From: Candidatus Moraniibacteriota bacterium
Lineage (GTDB): Bacteria; Patescibacteria; Paceibacteria; Moranbacterales; UBA2206
Reading direction: 5' to 3'
Assembly (NCBI GenBank): GCA_030645735.1
Contig: JAUSNP010000001.1
Coordinates: 8,850-72,849 of the forward strand
Length of the DNA: 64,000 bases
Position 1 is the stretch's first letter. Every line of letters begins with the position of its first letter. The notes beneath the pieces are model-generated. The model was not told the origin of the DNA. It saw nothing but the letters and a program-made list of their open reading frames with translations, and ran no database searches. Position numbers and translations under genes: made by a program. Below are positions 23,390 to 31,644 of the stretch, piece after piece.

Positions 23390-24505
23390 ATGGGGAAAAC
23401 TTTCGAAATATTAGAAAAAAATAATCTTGCCAGAGTTGGAAAGCTCAGGACAAAAAACGGAGAAATTAATACCCCGTTTTTTATGCCGGATGCGACGCGC
23501 GGGTTTGTGAAGTTATTATCTAAAGGGGATTTAGAAAAAATAAATTTGAGTCCGATGGTGGTCAACACCTATCATCTCTATTTACAGCCAGGGATGGAGC
23601 TAATAAAAAAAGGCGGGGGCATTCACAAGTTTATGAATTGGAATGGGCCACTTCTTTCTGATTCTGGCGGATATCAAATATTTTCCTTGATTCATAAAAA
23701 TTCTAAACTAGGCAAGATAACAGATGAGAAAGCAGTTTTCAAATCCCCGCTAGACGGCAGAAAACATGAATTGACCCCAGAAAAATCTATCCAGATTCAG
23801 TTTGATTTGGGCGTGGATATGATGGTGGTTTTGGATGATGTGCCGCCAGTTACATATTCGGACAGAAAAATGAAAGTGGCCATAGATAGAACTATAGCGT
23901 GGGCCAAGCGTTGCAAGATTGAATATGAAAAACAAATCAAAGAAAGAGGAATTTCAGAAGATCAGCGCCCATTGCTTTTTGGGGTTATTCAAGGTGGAAA
24001 AAACGCAGCTTTGAGAAAATATTGCGCGGAGGAGTTGGTCAAGTTGGATTTTGATGGCTATGGCTTCGGTGCGCGTCATGTAGACGAGAATGGTGTTTTT
24101 ATGCAAGAGATGGTGGCGGAAACAGCCAAGATGATTCCGGAGGACAAACTACGCTTTGCGCTGGGTGTTGGCACACCGGAAGATATTGTACGATTCGTAG
24201 CTTGTGGTTGGGATATGTTTGATTGTGTGATTCCGACGCGTGAAGGTCGGCACGGCCGATTGTTTGTTTGGAAAGAGGGAGAATTGAAAGACAAAGATTT
24301 TTATACCACCATCAACATCAACAATCATAAATTTAATGACGATTTTTCGCCAGTAGATGAAACTTGTGATTGCGAACTTTGTCGCAATCATTCACGCGCT
24401 TATTTGAAACATCTTTTTGTCAGCAAAGACCCACTGGGCATGCGGTTGGCCGCAGTGCATAACCTGAAGTTTTATTTGGATTTGATGAAAAAAATACGAG
24501 GATAA
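23390..24505 (+). CDS. tgt: tRNA-guanine transglycosylase (queuine/preQ1 tRNA-ribosyltransferase)
   Basis: The 371-residue TIM-barrel enzyme has the catalytic Asp in LLSDSGGYQIFSL, the second Asp in MFDCVIPTREGRHGR, and the zinc site CDCELCRNHSRAYLKHL. It replaces G34 of GUN tRNAs with preQ1 or queuine. No other queuosine gene is seen in the window, so the base may be salvaged. ATG 23390 sits in the AAATTTATG context, 4 bp after the preceding gene. Confidence 0.96.
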   Translation: MGKTFEILEKNNLARVGKLRTKNGEINTPFFMPDATRGFVKLLSKGDLEKINLSPMVVNTYHLYLQPGMELIKKGGGIHKFMNWNGPLLSDSGGYQIFSLIHKNSKLGKITDEKAVFKSPLDGRKHELTPEKSIQIQFDLGVDMMVVLDDVPPVTYSDRKMKVAIDRTIAWAKRCKIEYEKQIKERGISEDQRPLLFGVIQGGKNAALRKYCAEELVKLDFDGYGFGARHVDENGVFMQEMVAETAKMIPEDKLRFALGVGTPEDIVRFVACGWDMFDCVIPTREGRHGRLFVWKEGELKDKDFYTTININNHKFNDDFSPVDETCDCELCRNHSRAYLKHLFVSKDPLGMRLAAVHNLKFYLDLMKKIRG

Positions 24506-24509
24506 CTAG

Positions 24510-24538
24510 TTGACCTTAAATATGTTTGCGTGTATACT
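24510..24538 (+). promoter_or_regulatory. Leaderless promoter of the U32 peptidase gene
   Basis: TTGACC (24510-24515), 17-nt spacer, TATACT (24533-24538). ATG 24547 is 8 nt after the -10 box, so the transcript would begin within a base or two of the start codon. Confidence 0.75.
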
Positions 24539-24546
24539 TTTTTGAT

Positions 24547-25818
24547 ATGAAAAAAATTGAACTTCTCGCTCCGGCGGGGAATTTGGAAAAATTGAAATAT
24601 GCCATTGCTTATGGCGCGGATGCGGTGTATGCCGGCGTGCCAGATTTTTCGTTGCGCGTACGGATTAATAATTTTACGCAGGAGTCCTTGAAAGAGGCGG
24701 TGGAATATGTGCATCAACATAAAAAGAAAATTTTTGTGACTCTGAATATTTATGCGCACAATGTGCACTTAGATGAAATCAAGAGTCATTTGAAGTTTTT
24801 GAAAACTTTGGATATTGATGGTGTGATTGTGGCCGACCCGGGAATTATAATGTTAGTGAAAAAATATTTGCCGAAGGTGGAAATTCATTTGTCCACTCAG
24901 GCTAATGCGACCAATATTGAAGCTGTGAAATTCTGGGCTAAAAATGGAGTGAAAAGAATTGTCTTGGCACGGGAAGTGTCATTGGACGAAATTCGCGAAA
25001 TCAAAAAAGCTGTGCCAAAAATGGAATTGGAATATTTTATTCATGGCGCAATGTGTATGAGCTATTCTGGCCGTTGTATTTTGAGCAAGTGGATGAGCAA
25101 CCGCAGCGCCAATTTGGGGGATTGCACCCAGCCTTGTCGTTGGAAATACACGGAAGTCAAAAGTCCAAAGTCCAAAGTCGAAAGCGAGATTCTAGAAAAA
25201 ACCGTGGTGGATGATATGGGAAGATTTGAAGTGGATTTGGAAGAGGATCGGCATGGGACTTATTTTTTCAATAGTCGTGATATGAATTTGTCTGCTCACA
25301 TTCAAGATTTGATTGATGCTGGCATTGATTCATTGAAAATTGAAGGGCGTGCCAAGAGTGTCTATTACGTAGCCACTGTGGTGCGCGCCTATCGCAAAAT
25401 CATTGATGCGCTGAAAAAGAAAAATTTGACGCAAGTCATCAAAGAGCAACAAAAAGAATTAGACACTTTGGTTAATCGCGGATATTCCAAAGGCTTTTTA
25501 CTAGGCAATGAACCAGAGCACAACTTTGAGGGCGCACTCAGTGAGACGGACTATAAATTCGCAGCGCAGATTGAAGGCAAAAAGAAAATTAATGGCCAAG
25601 TCCTCAATGTTGTTTTTATGCATAACGAAATTTTCTTGAAAGACAAAATTGAAGCCATTAGTCCAAAGGGCAATGAAAAGGTCAAAATCAAAAAAATTTT
25701 GAATTACAAACTGGAAAAAGTGACCGAAGCACATGGCGGTCATGACAAGCGTTTTTTTGTGCAATTCGACAAAATTTTGGCAGGCAAAACTCTCCTACGC
25801 AGAAAGTTGACTAAGTAG
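24547..25818 (+). CDS. Peptidase U32-family protein (RNA-modifying/collagenase-like)
   Basis: The 423-residue protein has the U32 hallmarks: ELLAPAGNLEKLKYAIAYGADAVYAG, VEIHLSTQANATN, the signature ELEYFIHGAMCMSYSGRCILS, then GDCTQPCRWKY and the C-terminal IEGRAKS/GYSKGFL. Several relatives (RlhA, TrhP) act in prephenate-dependent hydroxylation of rRNA or tRNA, so protease activity should not be assumed. ATG 24547 is chosen over the upstream TTG because the promoter overlaps it. A GTCCAAA heptad tract (25156-25183) encodes VKSPKSKVES at a variable loop. Confidence 0.9.
   Translation: MKKIELLAPAGNLEKLKYAIAYGADAVYAGVPDFSLRVRINNFTQESLKEAVEYVHQHKKKIFVTLNIYAHNVHLDEIKSHLKFLKTLDIDGVIVADPGIIMLVKKYLPKVEIHLSTQANATNIEAVKFWAKNGVKRIVLAREVSLDEIREIKKAVPKMELEYFIHGAMCMSYSGRCILSKWMSNRSANLGDCTQPCRWKYTEVKSPKSKVESEILEKTVVDDMGRFEVDLEEDRHGTYFFNSRDMNLSAHIQDLIDAGIDSLKIEGRAKSVYYVATVVRAYRKIIDALKKKNLTQVIKEQQKELDTLVNRGYSKGFLLGNEPEHNFEGALSETDYKFAAQIEGKKKINGQVLNVVFMHNEIFLKDKIEAISPKGNEKVKIKKILNYKLEKVTEAHGGHDKRFFVQFDKILAGKTLLRRKLTK
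25156..25183. repeat. GTCCAAA x4 heptad repeat inside the U32 gene
   Basis: GTCAAAA, GTCCAAA, GTCCAAA, GTCGAAA in tandem. Confidence 0.9.
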
Positions 25819-25834
25819 GATAGTGTTATATAAT
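25807..25834 (+). promoter_or_regulatory. Promoter of the glyS T-box leader
   Basis: TTGACT (25807-25812, inside the end of the U32 gene), 16-nt spacer, TATAAT (25829-25834). Predicted +1 near 25841, immediately before Stem I. Confidence 0.75.
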
Positions 25835-25840
25835 AGACAT

Positions 25841-26007
25841 ACAGTTCAATCAGCGTTGATGAGAGTTTGGATCCTCTGAGTTGATTGCACTGAAATCAAG
25901 GTGTCCTCGCTTAAGCGAGGGAAGTCAGATGGAAACGCGAGAAGAACCTCGTTCTGACAATTAAAGAAGCTTTTCTTTAATTGTGGGAACGGGGTTTTAA
26001 TTTTTTT
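25841..26007 (+). promoter_or_regulatory. T-box riboswitch, glycine, minimal form, transcription attenuating
   Basis: Stem I pairs CAGT (25842) with ACTG (25889), AATCA with TGATT, and GAGAG with CTCT. Its terminal loop TTTGGATC holds the glycine codon GGA (25869-25871). There is no Stem II. Stem III is CCTCGC/GCGAGG (25905-25920). The antiterminator is GTCAGA (25924), seven-nt bulge TGGAAAC (25930-25936), GCGAG/CTCGT, TCTGAC (25953-25958). UGGA would pair with the UCCA end of tRNA-Gly. The bulge ends AAAC instead of the usual NACC. A long terminator (25947-25994 plus T run) overlaps the antiterminator 3' strand. glyS is downstream. Confidence 0.82.
25947..26007 (+). terminator. T-box-controlled terminator before glyS
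   Basis: CCTCGTTC pairs with GGAACGGGG. ACAATTAAAGAA then pairs perfectly with TTCTTTAATTGT around GCTT. Two T-rich stretches follow. Confidence 0.9.
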
Positions 26008-26017
26008 AATTATATAA

Positions 26018-26166
26018 TTCAAAAATAATTTTAATTATCTCGGAATTTAACTCAAAAGCTGATTTTGTAGCTAAAATTTTTTCTCGCATAATATGCTAAT
26101 CGAAAAATTTTAGACAAAATTAACTTTTTCAAACAGAAATTCCTCGAAAATTAAAAATTATTTTTC
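26018..26166. repeat. AT-rich long imperfect palindrome in the glyS leader
   Basis: Nested complementary arms fold across the whole interval: AAAAATAATTTT with a 3' AAAATTAAAAATTATTTTT stretch, GGAATTT with AAATTCC, ATTTTGT with ACAAAAT, and CTAAAATTTTT with AAAAATTTTAG. It separates the T-box terminator from the glyS start. No ORF was seen. Confidence 0.65.
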
Positions 26167-27546
26167 ATGATTATGGCAGAACTAACTCAAATGGAGAAAA
26201 TAGTTTCGTTTTGCAAGCGACGAGGTTTTATTTTTCCAACTTCAGAAATTTATGGTGGACTAGCTAACTCATACAGTTATGGGCCATATGGTGTTGAATT
26301 GAAAAACAATATTAAGAAGATGTGGTGGAAGAAGTTTGTGCAGAAAAGGCCGGATATTGTGGGAATGGATGGTCCAATTTTATTGAACTCAAAATTGTGG
26401 GAAGCCTCAGGACACACAGATGGATTTAACGATGCCTTAGTAGATTGTAAAAAATGTAAAAAAAGATTTAGAGCTGATCATGTTGTGAAAGAATTGACAG
26501 GGGAGGATATGGAAGGTGAGTTGGACAAAATGACTAAGGCCTTGCAGTCAGGGCTAAAGTGTCCTGAATGTGGAAAGTCTGATTGGACGGAAGCGAAGAA
26601 CATGAGTCAAATGTTCAAAACAGAAATGAATGGCGTGGATGGTCCAATATATTTGCGACCAGAAACAGCGGGAGCAATTTTTTCTGATTATAAAAATATT
26701 GTTGATTCAATGCGGGTGCGAGTGCCGTTTGGTGTTGCGCAAATCGGCAAAGCTTTTCGCAATGAAATTGTTGCGCGCAATTTCATTTTCCGCATTCGAG
26801 AATTTGAACAAATGGAAATTGAATATTTTATTGAACCAGAGGCAGAATGGGAGCCGATGTTTGATAAATGGTTAGATGAACAAGAGGAATTTGCGTTAGA
26901 ACTTGGAGCGAAAAAAGAAAATCTGAGGCGCTATGAGCATCCAAAAGCTAAGCTTTCCCATTATTCCAGAAAAACAGTCGATACAGAATATAACTTTCCA
27001 TTTGGATTTGGTGAATTGTTTGGCTTGGCGCATCGAGGTGATTTTGATTTGAGTCAGCACTCCAAATTTTCTGGCCAAAAGTTAGATTATTTCGATCAGG
27101 TAAATAATAAACGCTATATTCCACATGTGTTGGAGCCAACAGTCGGTTTAGACAGGTTGATTTTGACTGCAATTTGTGCCGGTTATACAGAAGAAAAATT
27201 GGAAGGCGGAGAAGAAGAACGAGTAGTGTTGAAATTTCCTAATGCAGTAGCACCGATTAAGGTGGCAGTTTTCCCATTAATGAAGAATAAACCAGAGTTA
27301 GTAGCTAAGGCCAAGGAAATTTTCGAAAATTTGAGTGAAAATTATATGTGCGAATTTGATGACAATGGCAACGTAGGCAAGCGCTATCGTCGCCAAGATG
27401 AAATCGGCACACCATTCTGCGTGACAGTTGACTTCGATACATTGGAAGATGATGCGGTGACCGTGCGTGATCGTGACACGATGCAACAAGAACGCATTAA
27501 AATTTCCGAGTTGGAAAATTATATTGCTAATAAATTAAGCGAATAA
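26167..27546 (+). CDS. glyS: Glycyl-tRNA synthetase, dimeric (eukaryote/archaea-type)
   Basis: The 459-residue class II synthetase starts with the GlyRS signature KRRGFIFPTSEIYGGLANSYSYGP. It has a zinc-type CKKCKKRFRAD...CPECGKSDW insertion, motif 2 (GKAFRNEIVARNFIFRIREFEQME), motif 3 (VGLDRLILT) and a C-terminal HGTP anticodon-binding domain. This is the alpha2 type, not the bacterial alpha2beta2 type. ATG 26173 (MAELTQ) is an alternative start. It is controlled by the T-box leader. Confidence 0.97.
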   Translation: MIMAELTQMEKIVSFCKRRGFIFPTSEIYGGLANSYSYGPYGVELKNNIKKMWWKKFVQKRPDIVGMDGPILLNSKLWEASGHTDGFNDALVDCKKCKKRFRADHVVKELTGEDMEGELDKMTKALQSGLKCPECGKSDWTEAKNMSQMFKTEMNGVDGPIYLRPETAGAIFSDYKNIVDSMRVRVPFGVAQIGKAFRNEIVARNFIFRIREFEQMEIEYFIEPEAEWEPMFDKWLDEQEEFALELGAKKENLRRYEHPKAKLSHYSRKTVDTEYNFPFGFGELFGLAHRGDFDLSQHSKFSGQKLDYFDQVNNKRYIPHVLEPTVGLDRLILTAICAGYTEEKLEGGEEERVVLKFPNAVAPIKVAVFPLMKNKPELVAKAKEIFENLSENYMCEFDDNGNVGKRYRRQDEIGTPFCVTVDFDTLEDDAVTVRDRDTMQQERIKISELENYIANKLSE

Positions 27547-27550
27547 ATTT

Positions 27551-28522
27551 ATGAATATACAAGAGATATATAAACTAGCCATTGAGTTGGGTATCAGAAA
27601 TGATTTTCGAGAGAAGTCTCAAATTGAAAAAAGTTTGAAAAGAAAAAAAGAAAAGTACACCAAACTTTCCAAAGAAGAGAAAGAAATTTTTGATGTTGAT
27701 GCGTTGACTAACCCATATCCAGACAGTCGCATTCACAATGACACTGGAATCAAGAACATAAAAAGAGTGCGCGCTGGTATTGATATTGATTCGGGGGAGC
27801 TGATGATCGCGCAATATTTGAACAATCACAATCCCAAAGAAAAATCTGATTTAATTATCGGGCATCATCCAATTGGCAAGAGCCTAGCTGATCTTTCTGA
27901 TGTGATGCATTTGCAGGCGGATGTTTTGGCGATGTATGGCGTGCCAATCAATATAGCTGAAAGTTTGATGAAAGTTAGGATTAGTGAGGTGAGTCGTGGA
28001 GTGAATCCATCCAATCATTTCAAGACTGTGGATGCAGCCAAATCACTAGGCTTGAGCTTGATGAATGTGCATACTCCAGCGGATAATATGGTGGCAAATT
28101 TCGTGGAAGCCAAATTGAAAAAAGATAAACCAGAATATGTGGGAGATATCTTGAAATCTCTTTTAGAAATTACTGAATATAAAGAAGCGGCGAAGCGCGG
28201 ATCTGGGCCAGTGTTGTTTGCGGGCTCATCTGACAATCGCGCCGGAAAAATTGCACTAACAGAGATTACTGGTGGAACTGAGGGCAATTCCAAGATATAT
28301 GAAAAATTAGCGCATGCCGGTGTGGGAACAGTTATCGGAATGCACATGAGTGAAGATCACAGAAAAGAGGCAGAAAAAGCGCACATCAATGTGGTTATTG
28401 CTGGACACATTTCTTCCGATTCACTTGGAATGAATTTGTTTCTAGATGAGTTGGAAAAACGTGGCATTGAAATAATTCCTTGCTCAGGTTTAACCCGTGT
28501 AAGTAGAAATAAGAAAAAATAA
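27551..28522 (+). CDS. NIF3-like (DUF34) family protein
   Basis: The 323-residue protein contains the NIF3-type metal-binding pattern: GHHPIGKSL, MNVHTPADN and the C-terminal GTVIGMHMSEDHRKEAEKAH with VIAGHISSDSLGMN. The N-terminal ~70 residues are helical and lysine-rich. NIF3/DUF34 proteins are dimetal toroids with uncertain biochemical role. It lies 4 bp after glyS and 4 bp before the M16 peptidase, so all three are probably one operon. Confidence 0.7.
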   Translation: MNIQEIYKLAIELGIRNDFREKSQIEKSLKRKKEKYTKLSKEEKEIFDVDALTNPYPDSRIHNDTGIKNIKRVRAGIDIDSGELMIAQYLNNHNPKEKSDLIIGHHPIGKSLADLSDVMHLQADVLAMYGVPINIAESLMKVRISEVSRGVNPSNHFKTVDAAKSLGLSLMNVHTPADNMVANFVEAKLKKDKPEYVGDILKSLLEITEYKEAAKRGSGPVLFAGSSDNRAGKIALTEITGGTEGNSKIYEKLAHAGVGTVIGMHMSEDHRKEAEKAHINVVIAGHISSDSLGMNLFLDELEKRGIEIIPCSGLTRVSRNKKK

Positions 28523-28526
28523 CGTT

Positions 28527-29798
28527 ATGAAATACAAGAAGACAACTCTGAAGAATGGCTTGCGTATTATTACGGCGCCAATGAAGGATACTAACACGGC
28601 TACGGTGGTGGTGATGGTGGGAGTGGGCAGCCGCTATGAAACAGAGAAAGAAGCTGGACTTTCACATTTCATCGAGCATATGTTCTTCAAGGGCACGAAA
28701 AAGCGACCCAACACTTTGGCAATTTCTGAAGAATTGGATTCAATTGGCGGAGAGTTTAATGCTTTTACATCTAAAGATCATACGGGTTATTATGCCAAGA
28801 CTGATGCCAAACATCTGGAGACTGCATTGGATGTGGTTTCGGATATGTATTTGAATTCAAAAATTGAGGCAGAAGAAATTGAAAGAGAAAAAGGCACGAT
28901 TATTCAAGAATTGAATATGTATGAAGACAATCCCATGCGGACTGTGGGAGATCTTTTCGAAAACATGCTCTATCCAAAAAGTTTTTTAGGACGAGATATT
29001 ATTGGATACAAAAAAACTATCAATGCTTTCAAGCGAAAAGATTTTTTGCAGTATATGGGACGCTTTTATGTGGCCAATGACACCGTGGTTTGCGTGTCAG
29101 GAAAATTTGATGAAAAGAGGATTATGTCACTTGTGAAAAAATATTTTTTAACAATGCCGACTGGCAAGAAGCCGCAATTTAAAAATGTTACGGAAGATCA
29201 AAAAAAGCCAGAGGTGAAAATAAAATTCAAAAAAACTGACCAATCTCATTTAATTTTAGGCAATCGAGCATATCACGAAAACCATAAGGATAGATTTGTG
29301 GCGTCGCTACTGTCTATAATTTTAGGTGGCAATATGAGCAGTCGCTTGTTTATCGAAGTGCGGGAAAGAAGAGGGTTGGCTTATTACATCAAAACTGGCG
29401 GTGATTCATACGAGGATTGTGGATACTTGGCGACTCAAGCGGGCGTGGAACATAAAAATTTGGAAGAAGCAGTCAGAGTTATCTTGCAGGAATATAAAAA
29501 AATCGCGACGGAAAAGGTCTCTGAGAAAGAATTGCAAAGAGCCAAGAACTATATTAAAGGTAAAAGCGTGATGGGTCTAGAGTCTTCTGACGAAGTGGCC
29601 ATGTTTTTCATCGATCAAGAAATTAAAAGAAATAAGGTTATGACCATTAAGGAAATTTTTGCCAAGATTGACAAAGTCACCACGAGTGATATCTTGAGGG
29701 TAGCCAAAGATATTTTCCTGGAAAAAAGCCTGAATTTGGCGATTATTGGACCGCATAAAAACGAGAAGAAAATCAAGAATCTATTGAAGCTGGCATAA
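28527..29798 (+). CDS. M16-family zinc peptidase (pitrilysin/processing-peptidase type)
   Basis: The 423-residue protein has the inverted zinc motif HFIEHMFFKGT with the downstream Glu in EREKGTIIQELNMYEDNP, and the C-terminal half domain with RERRGLAYYIKTGGDSYEDCGYL. This is the size of bacterial single-chain M16B proteins. It is probably cytoplasmic; no signal peptide. It cleaves small peptides or unfolded substrates in the family. The gene starts 4 bp after the NIF3-like gene. Confidence 0.93.
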   Translation: MKYKKTTLKNGLRIITAPMKDTNTATVVVMVGVGSRYETEKEAGLSHFIEHMFFKGTKKRPNTLAISEELDSIGGEFNAFTSKDHTGYYAKTDAKHLETALDVVSDMYLNSKIEAEEIEREKGTIIQELNMYEDNPMRTVGDLFENMLYPKSFLGRDIIGYKKTINAFKRKDFLQYMGRFYVANDTVVCVSGKFDEKRIMSLVKKYFLTMPTGKKPQFKNVTEDQKKPEVKIKFKKTDQSHLILGNRAYHENHKDRFVASLLSIILGGNMSSRLFIEVRERRGLAYYIKTGGDSYEDCGYLATQAGVEHKNLEEAVRVILQEYKKIATEKVSEKELQRAKNYIKGKSVMGLESSDEVAMFFIDQEIKRNKVMTIKEIFAKIDKVTTSDILRVAKDIFLEKSLNLAIIGPHKNEKKIKNLLKLA

Positions 29799-29835
29799 TT
29801 TTTTTTAAGCCTCATTGCGAGGCAAAGTAAATTCA

Positions 29836-30864
29836 ATGAAAGAAGAAAAGTGTCAAACAGATATTTTTATGGGTGTGATTTTGCGAACTGCTTTGTTGGG
29901 AGCGGGGATTTGGTTTTTGTATATGATTCGTGAAATCGTTCTGTTGGTTTTTGTGGCGATTCTGATTGTAGCCGCTATCAATCCGTTGGTTGGTTGGATG
30001 CAGAAAAAAAAGATTCCACGAACGGCGGGAGTTTTCTTGGTTTATGCGATTGTGATTTTGATGATTGGGCTTTCCGTCTCGTTTCTCATTCCGCCGCTAG
30101 TCAGTCAGTTCAATGATTTTTCTCAAAAGGCTCCGACGATTGTGCAGAAAGCGCTGGATGTCTTTGGTACAGCGCAGAACTTTTTTCAATCTCACAACAT
30201 AAATCTAGGCCAACAGGACGTGGATACCAACACAAATAATCAAGTCTCAAGTTTACCAGGAACAATTTTTTCTGGCACAGTTGGCTTAGTTTCAGGAGCC
30301 ATTTCGACTTTGATAGTTTTTGTGATGGCTTTCTATATGACAGTCAATGAAAATGGAATTAAAAATTTCATAGTTTCTATTACGCCAGAAAAGCATAAAG
30401 CATATGCAGCTTCAGCTACGGAAAGAATAGAAGAAAAAATCGGCAAGTGGACGCAAGGGCAATTCTTCCTGATGTTTTTTATGTTCATCTTGGATTTTGT
30501 GTGGCTGTCGATTTTGGGCGTGCCCTATGCTTTGGCGCTGGCCTTGTTTGCGGGTCTCATGGAAATCATTCCATATATCGGACCGATTGTTTCTGCCATC
30601 CCAGGAATCATCTTGGCGTCAATGATTTCACCATTAACCGGCTTCATTGCGCTGCTTCTGTATTTCTTGACCCAGCAATTTGAAAGTCATGTTATTGTAC
30701 CGCAAGTCATGAAAAAAGCTGTTGGACTCAATCCGGTGGCTGTGATCGTGGCCTTACTCATTGGTTTGAAATTGGGTGGAGTTATGGGCGCCATCTTGGC
30801 CATCCCACTAGCCACGGCTATCAGCATCTTCATCACTGATTTCATGAAAAAACATGAGATGTAG
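29836..30864 (+). CDS. AI-2E/PerM-family membrane protein
   Basis: The 342-residue protein has 7-8 TM helices with the family pattern: N-terminal paired helices (RTALLGAGIWFLYMIREIVLLVFVAILI), a soluble region, and C-terminal IPYIGPIVSAIPGIILA and ESHVIVPQVMKKAVGLNP. The family includes exporters, Na+/H+ antiporters and AI-2-related transporters; the substrate is unknown. ATG 29836 is preferred over the TTG at 29815, which lies in a small GCCTC/GAGGC hairpin. Confidence 0.88.
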   Translation: MKEEKCQTDIFMGVILRTALLGAGIWFLYMIREIVLLVFVAILIVAAINPLVGWMQKKKIPRTAGVFLVYAIVILMIGLSVSFLIPPLVSQFNDFSQKAPTIVQKALDVFGTAQNFFQSHNINLGQQDVDTNTNNQVSSLPGTIFSGTVGLVSGAISTLIVFVMAFYMTVNENGIKNFIVSITPEKHKAYAASATERIEEKIGKWTQGQFFLMFFMFILDFVWLSILGVPYALALALFAGLMEIIPYIGPIVSAIPGIILASMISPLTGFIALLLYFLTQQFESHVIVPQVMKKAVGLNPVAVIVALLIGLKLGGVMGAILAIPLATAISIFITDFMKKHEM

Positions 30865-30944
30865 TTGATGTATGAGTTATTGTTATATTGTTAAAATGCT
30901 GATAAACTTGAAGTAATGTTTAGCAATAAGGCAATTTATCAAAT

Positions 30945-31643
30945 ATGACAATTAATTCTGGAATATTATACATCGTGGCTACGCCAATTGGAAATCTGGA
31001 AGATATCACTTTCCGGGCGGTTCGGGCATTGGGCGAGGTAGATTTGATTGTTTGTGAGGATACGCGCGTGACCAAGCGACTTTTGGATCATTATGGTGTC
31101 GAAACGCAAGCCACTTCTTTCTATCAAAATCTGAAAAAGGGCGGAGCAGTCAAGCCCGTGCCAAAGTTGGCATTTTTGATCGAAGAGCTGAAAGGTGGCA
31201 AAAATTTGGCTTTGGTGACTGATGCGGGGACTCCAGGGATTTCTGATCCGGGCAATCAATTGGTGGCTGAAGCCGTAGCCAACCAAATTGCCGTCATCCC
31301 AATTCCAGGCGTGTCCGCCGTGACGACTTTGGCGAGTGTTTCCGGCATTGATCTGACGGAATTTGCTTTCTTGGGATTCCCACCGCACAAAAAAGGCCGT
31401 GAAACATTTTTTAAACGAGTGTTGGAATTTTCTTTGCCAGTGATGTTCTATGAATCGCCACATCGTGTTTTGAAGAATTTGGAATTGTTGCAAAAAATGG
31501 AAACAACCAAGCAAGTGATTTTGGGTCGTGAACTGACCAAAATGTTTGAAGAAATTGTCCGTGGCACAGTTCCGGAAGTGTTGGAATATTTTCAACAAAA
31601 TCCCAGCAAAGTTAAAGGCGAGTTTGTAATCATTGTATATTAA
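30945..31643 (+). CDS. rsmI: 16S rRNA (cytidine-2'-O)-methyltransferase RsmI
   Basis: The 232-residue tetrapyrrole-methylase-fold protein shows LYIVATPIGNLEDITFRAVRAL, ICEDTRVTKRLLDHYG, LVTDAGTPGISDPG, IPIPGVSAVTTLAS and FYESPHRV. It methylates the ribose of C1402 in 16S rRNA. It ends one base before metG. It lacks the short C-terminal extension of longer RsmI proteins. Confidence 0.96.
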   Translation: MTINSGILYIVATPIGNLEDITFRAVRALGEVDLIVCEDTRVTKRLLDHYGVETQATSFYQNLKKGGAVKPVPKLAFLIEELKGGKNLALVTDAGTPGISDPGNQLVAEAVANQIAVIPIPGVSAVTTLASVSGIDLTEFAFLGFPPHKKGRETFFKRVLEFSLPVMFYESPHRVLKNLELLQKMETTKQVILGRELTKMFEEIVRGTVPEVLEYFQQNPSKVKGEFVIIVY

Positions 31644-31644
31644 T

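Noticed and set aside
30966..31598. 210-codon open frame on the minus strand
   Set aside because: It is antisense to rsmI, whose product is clearly conserved; the translation has no family features.
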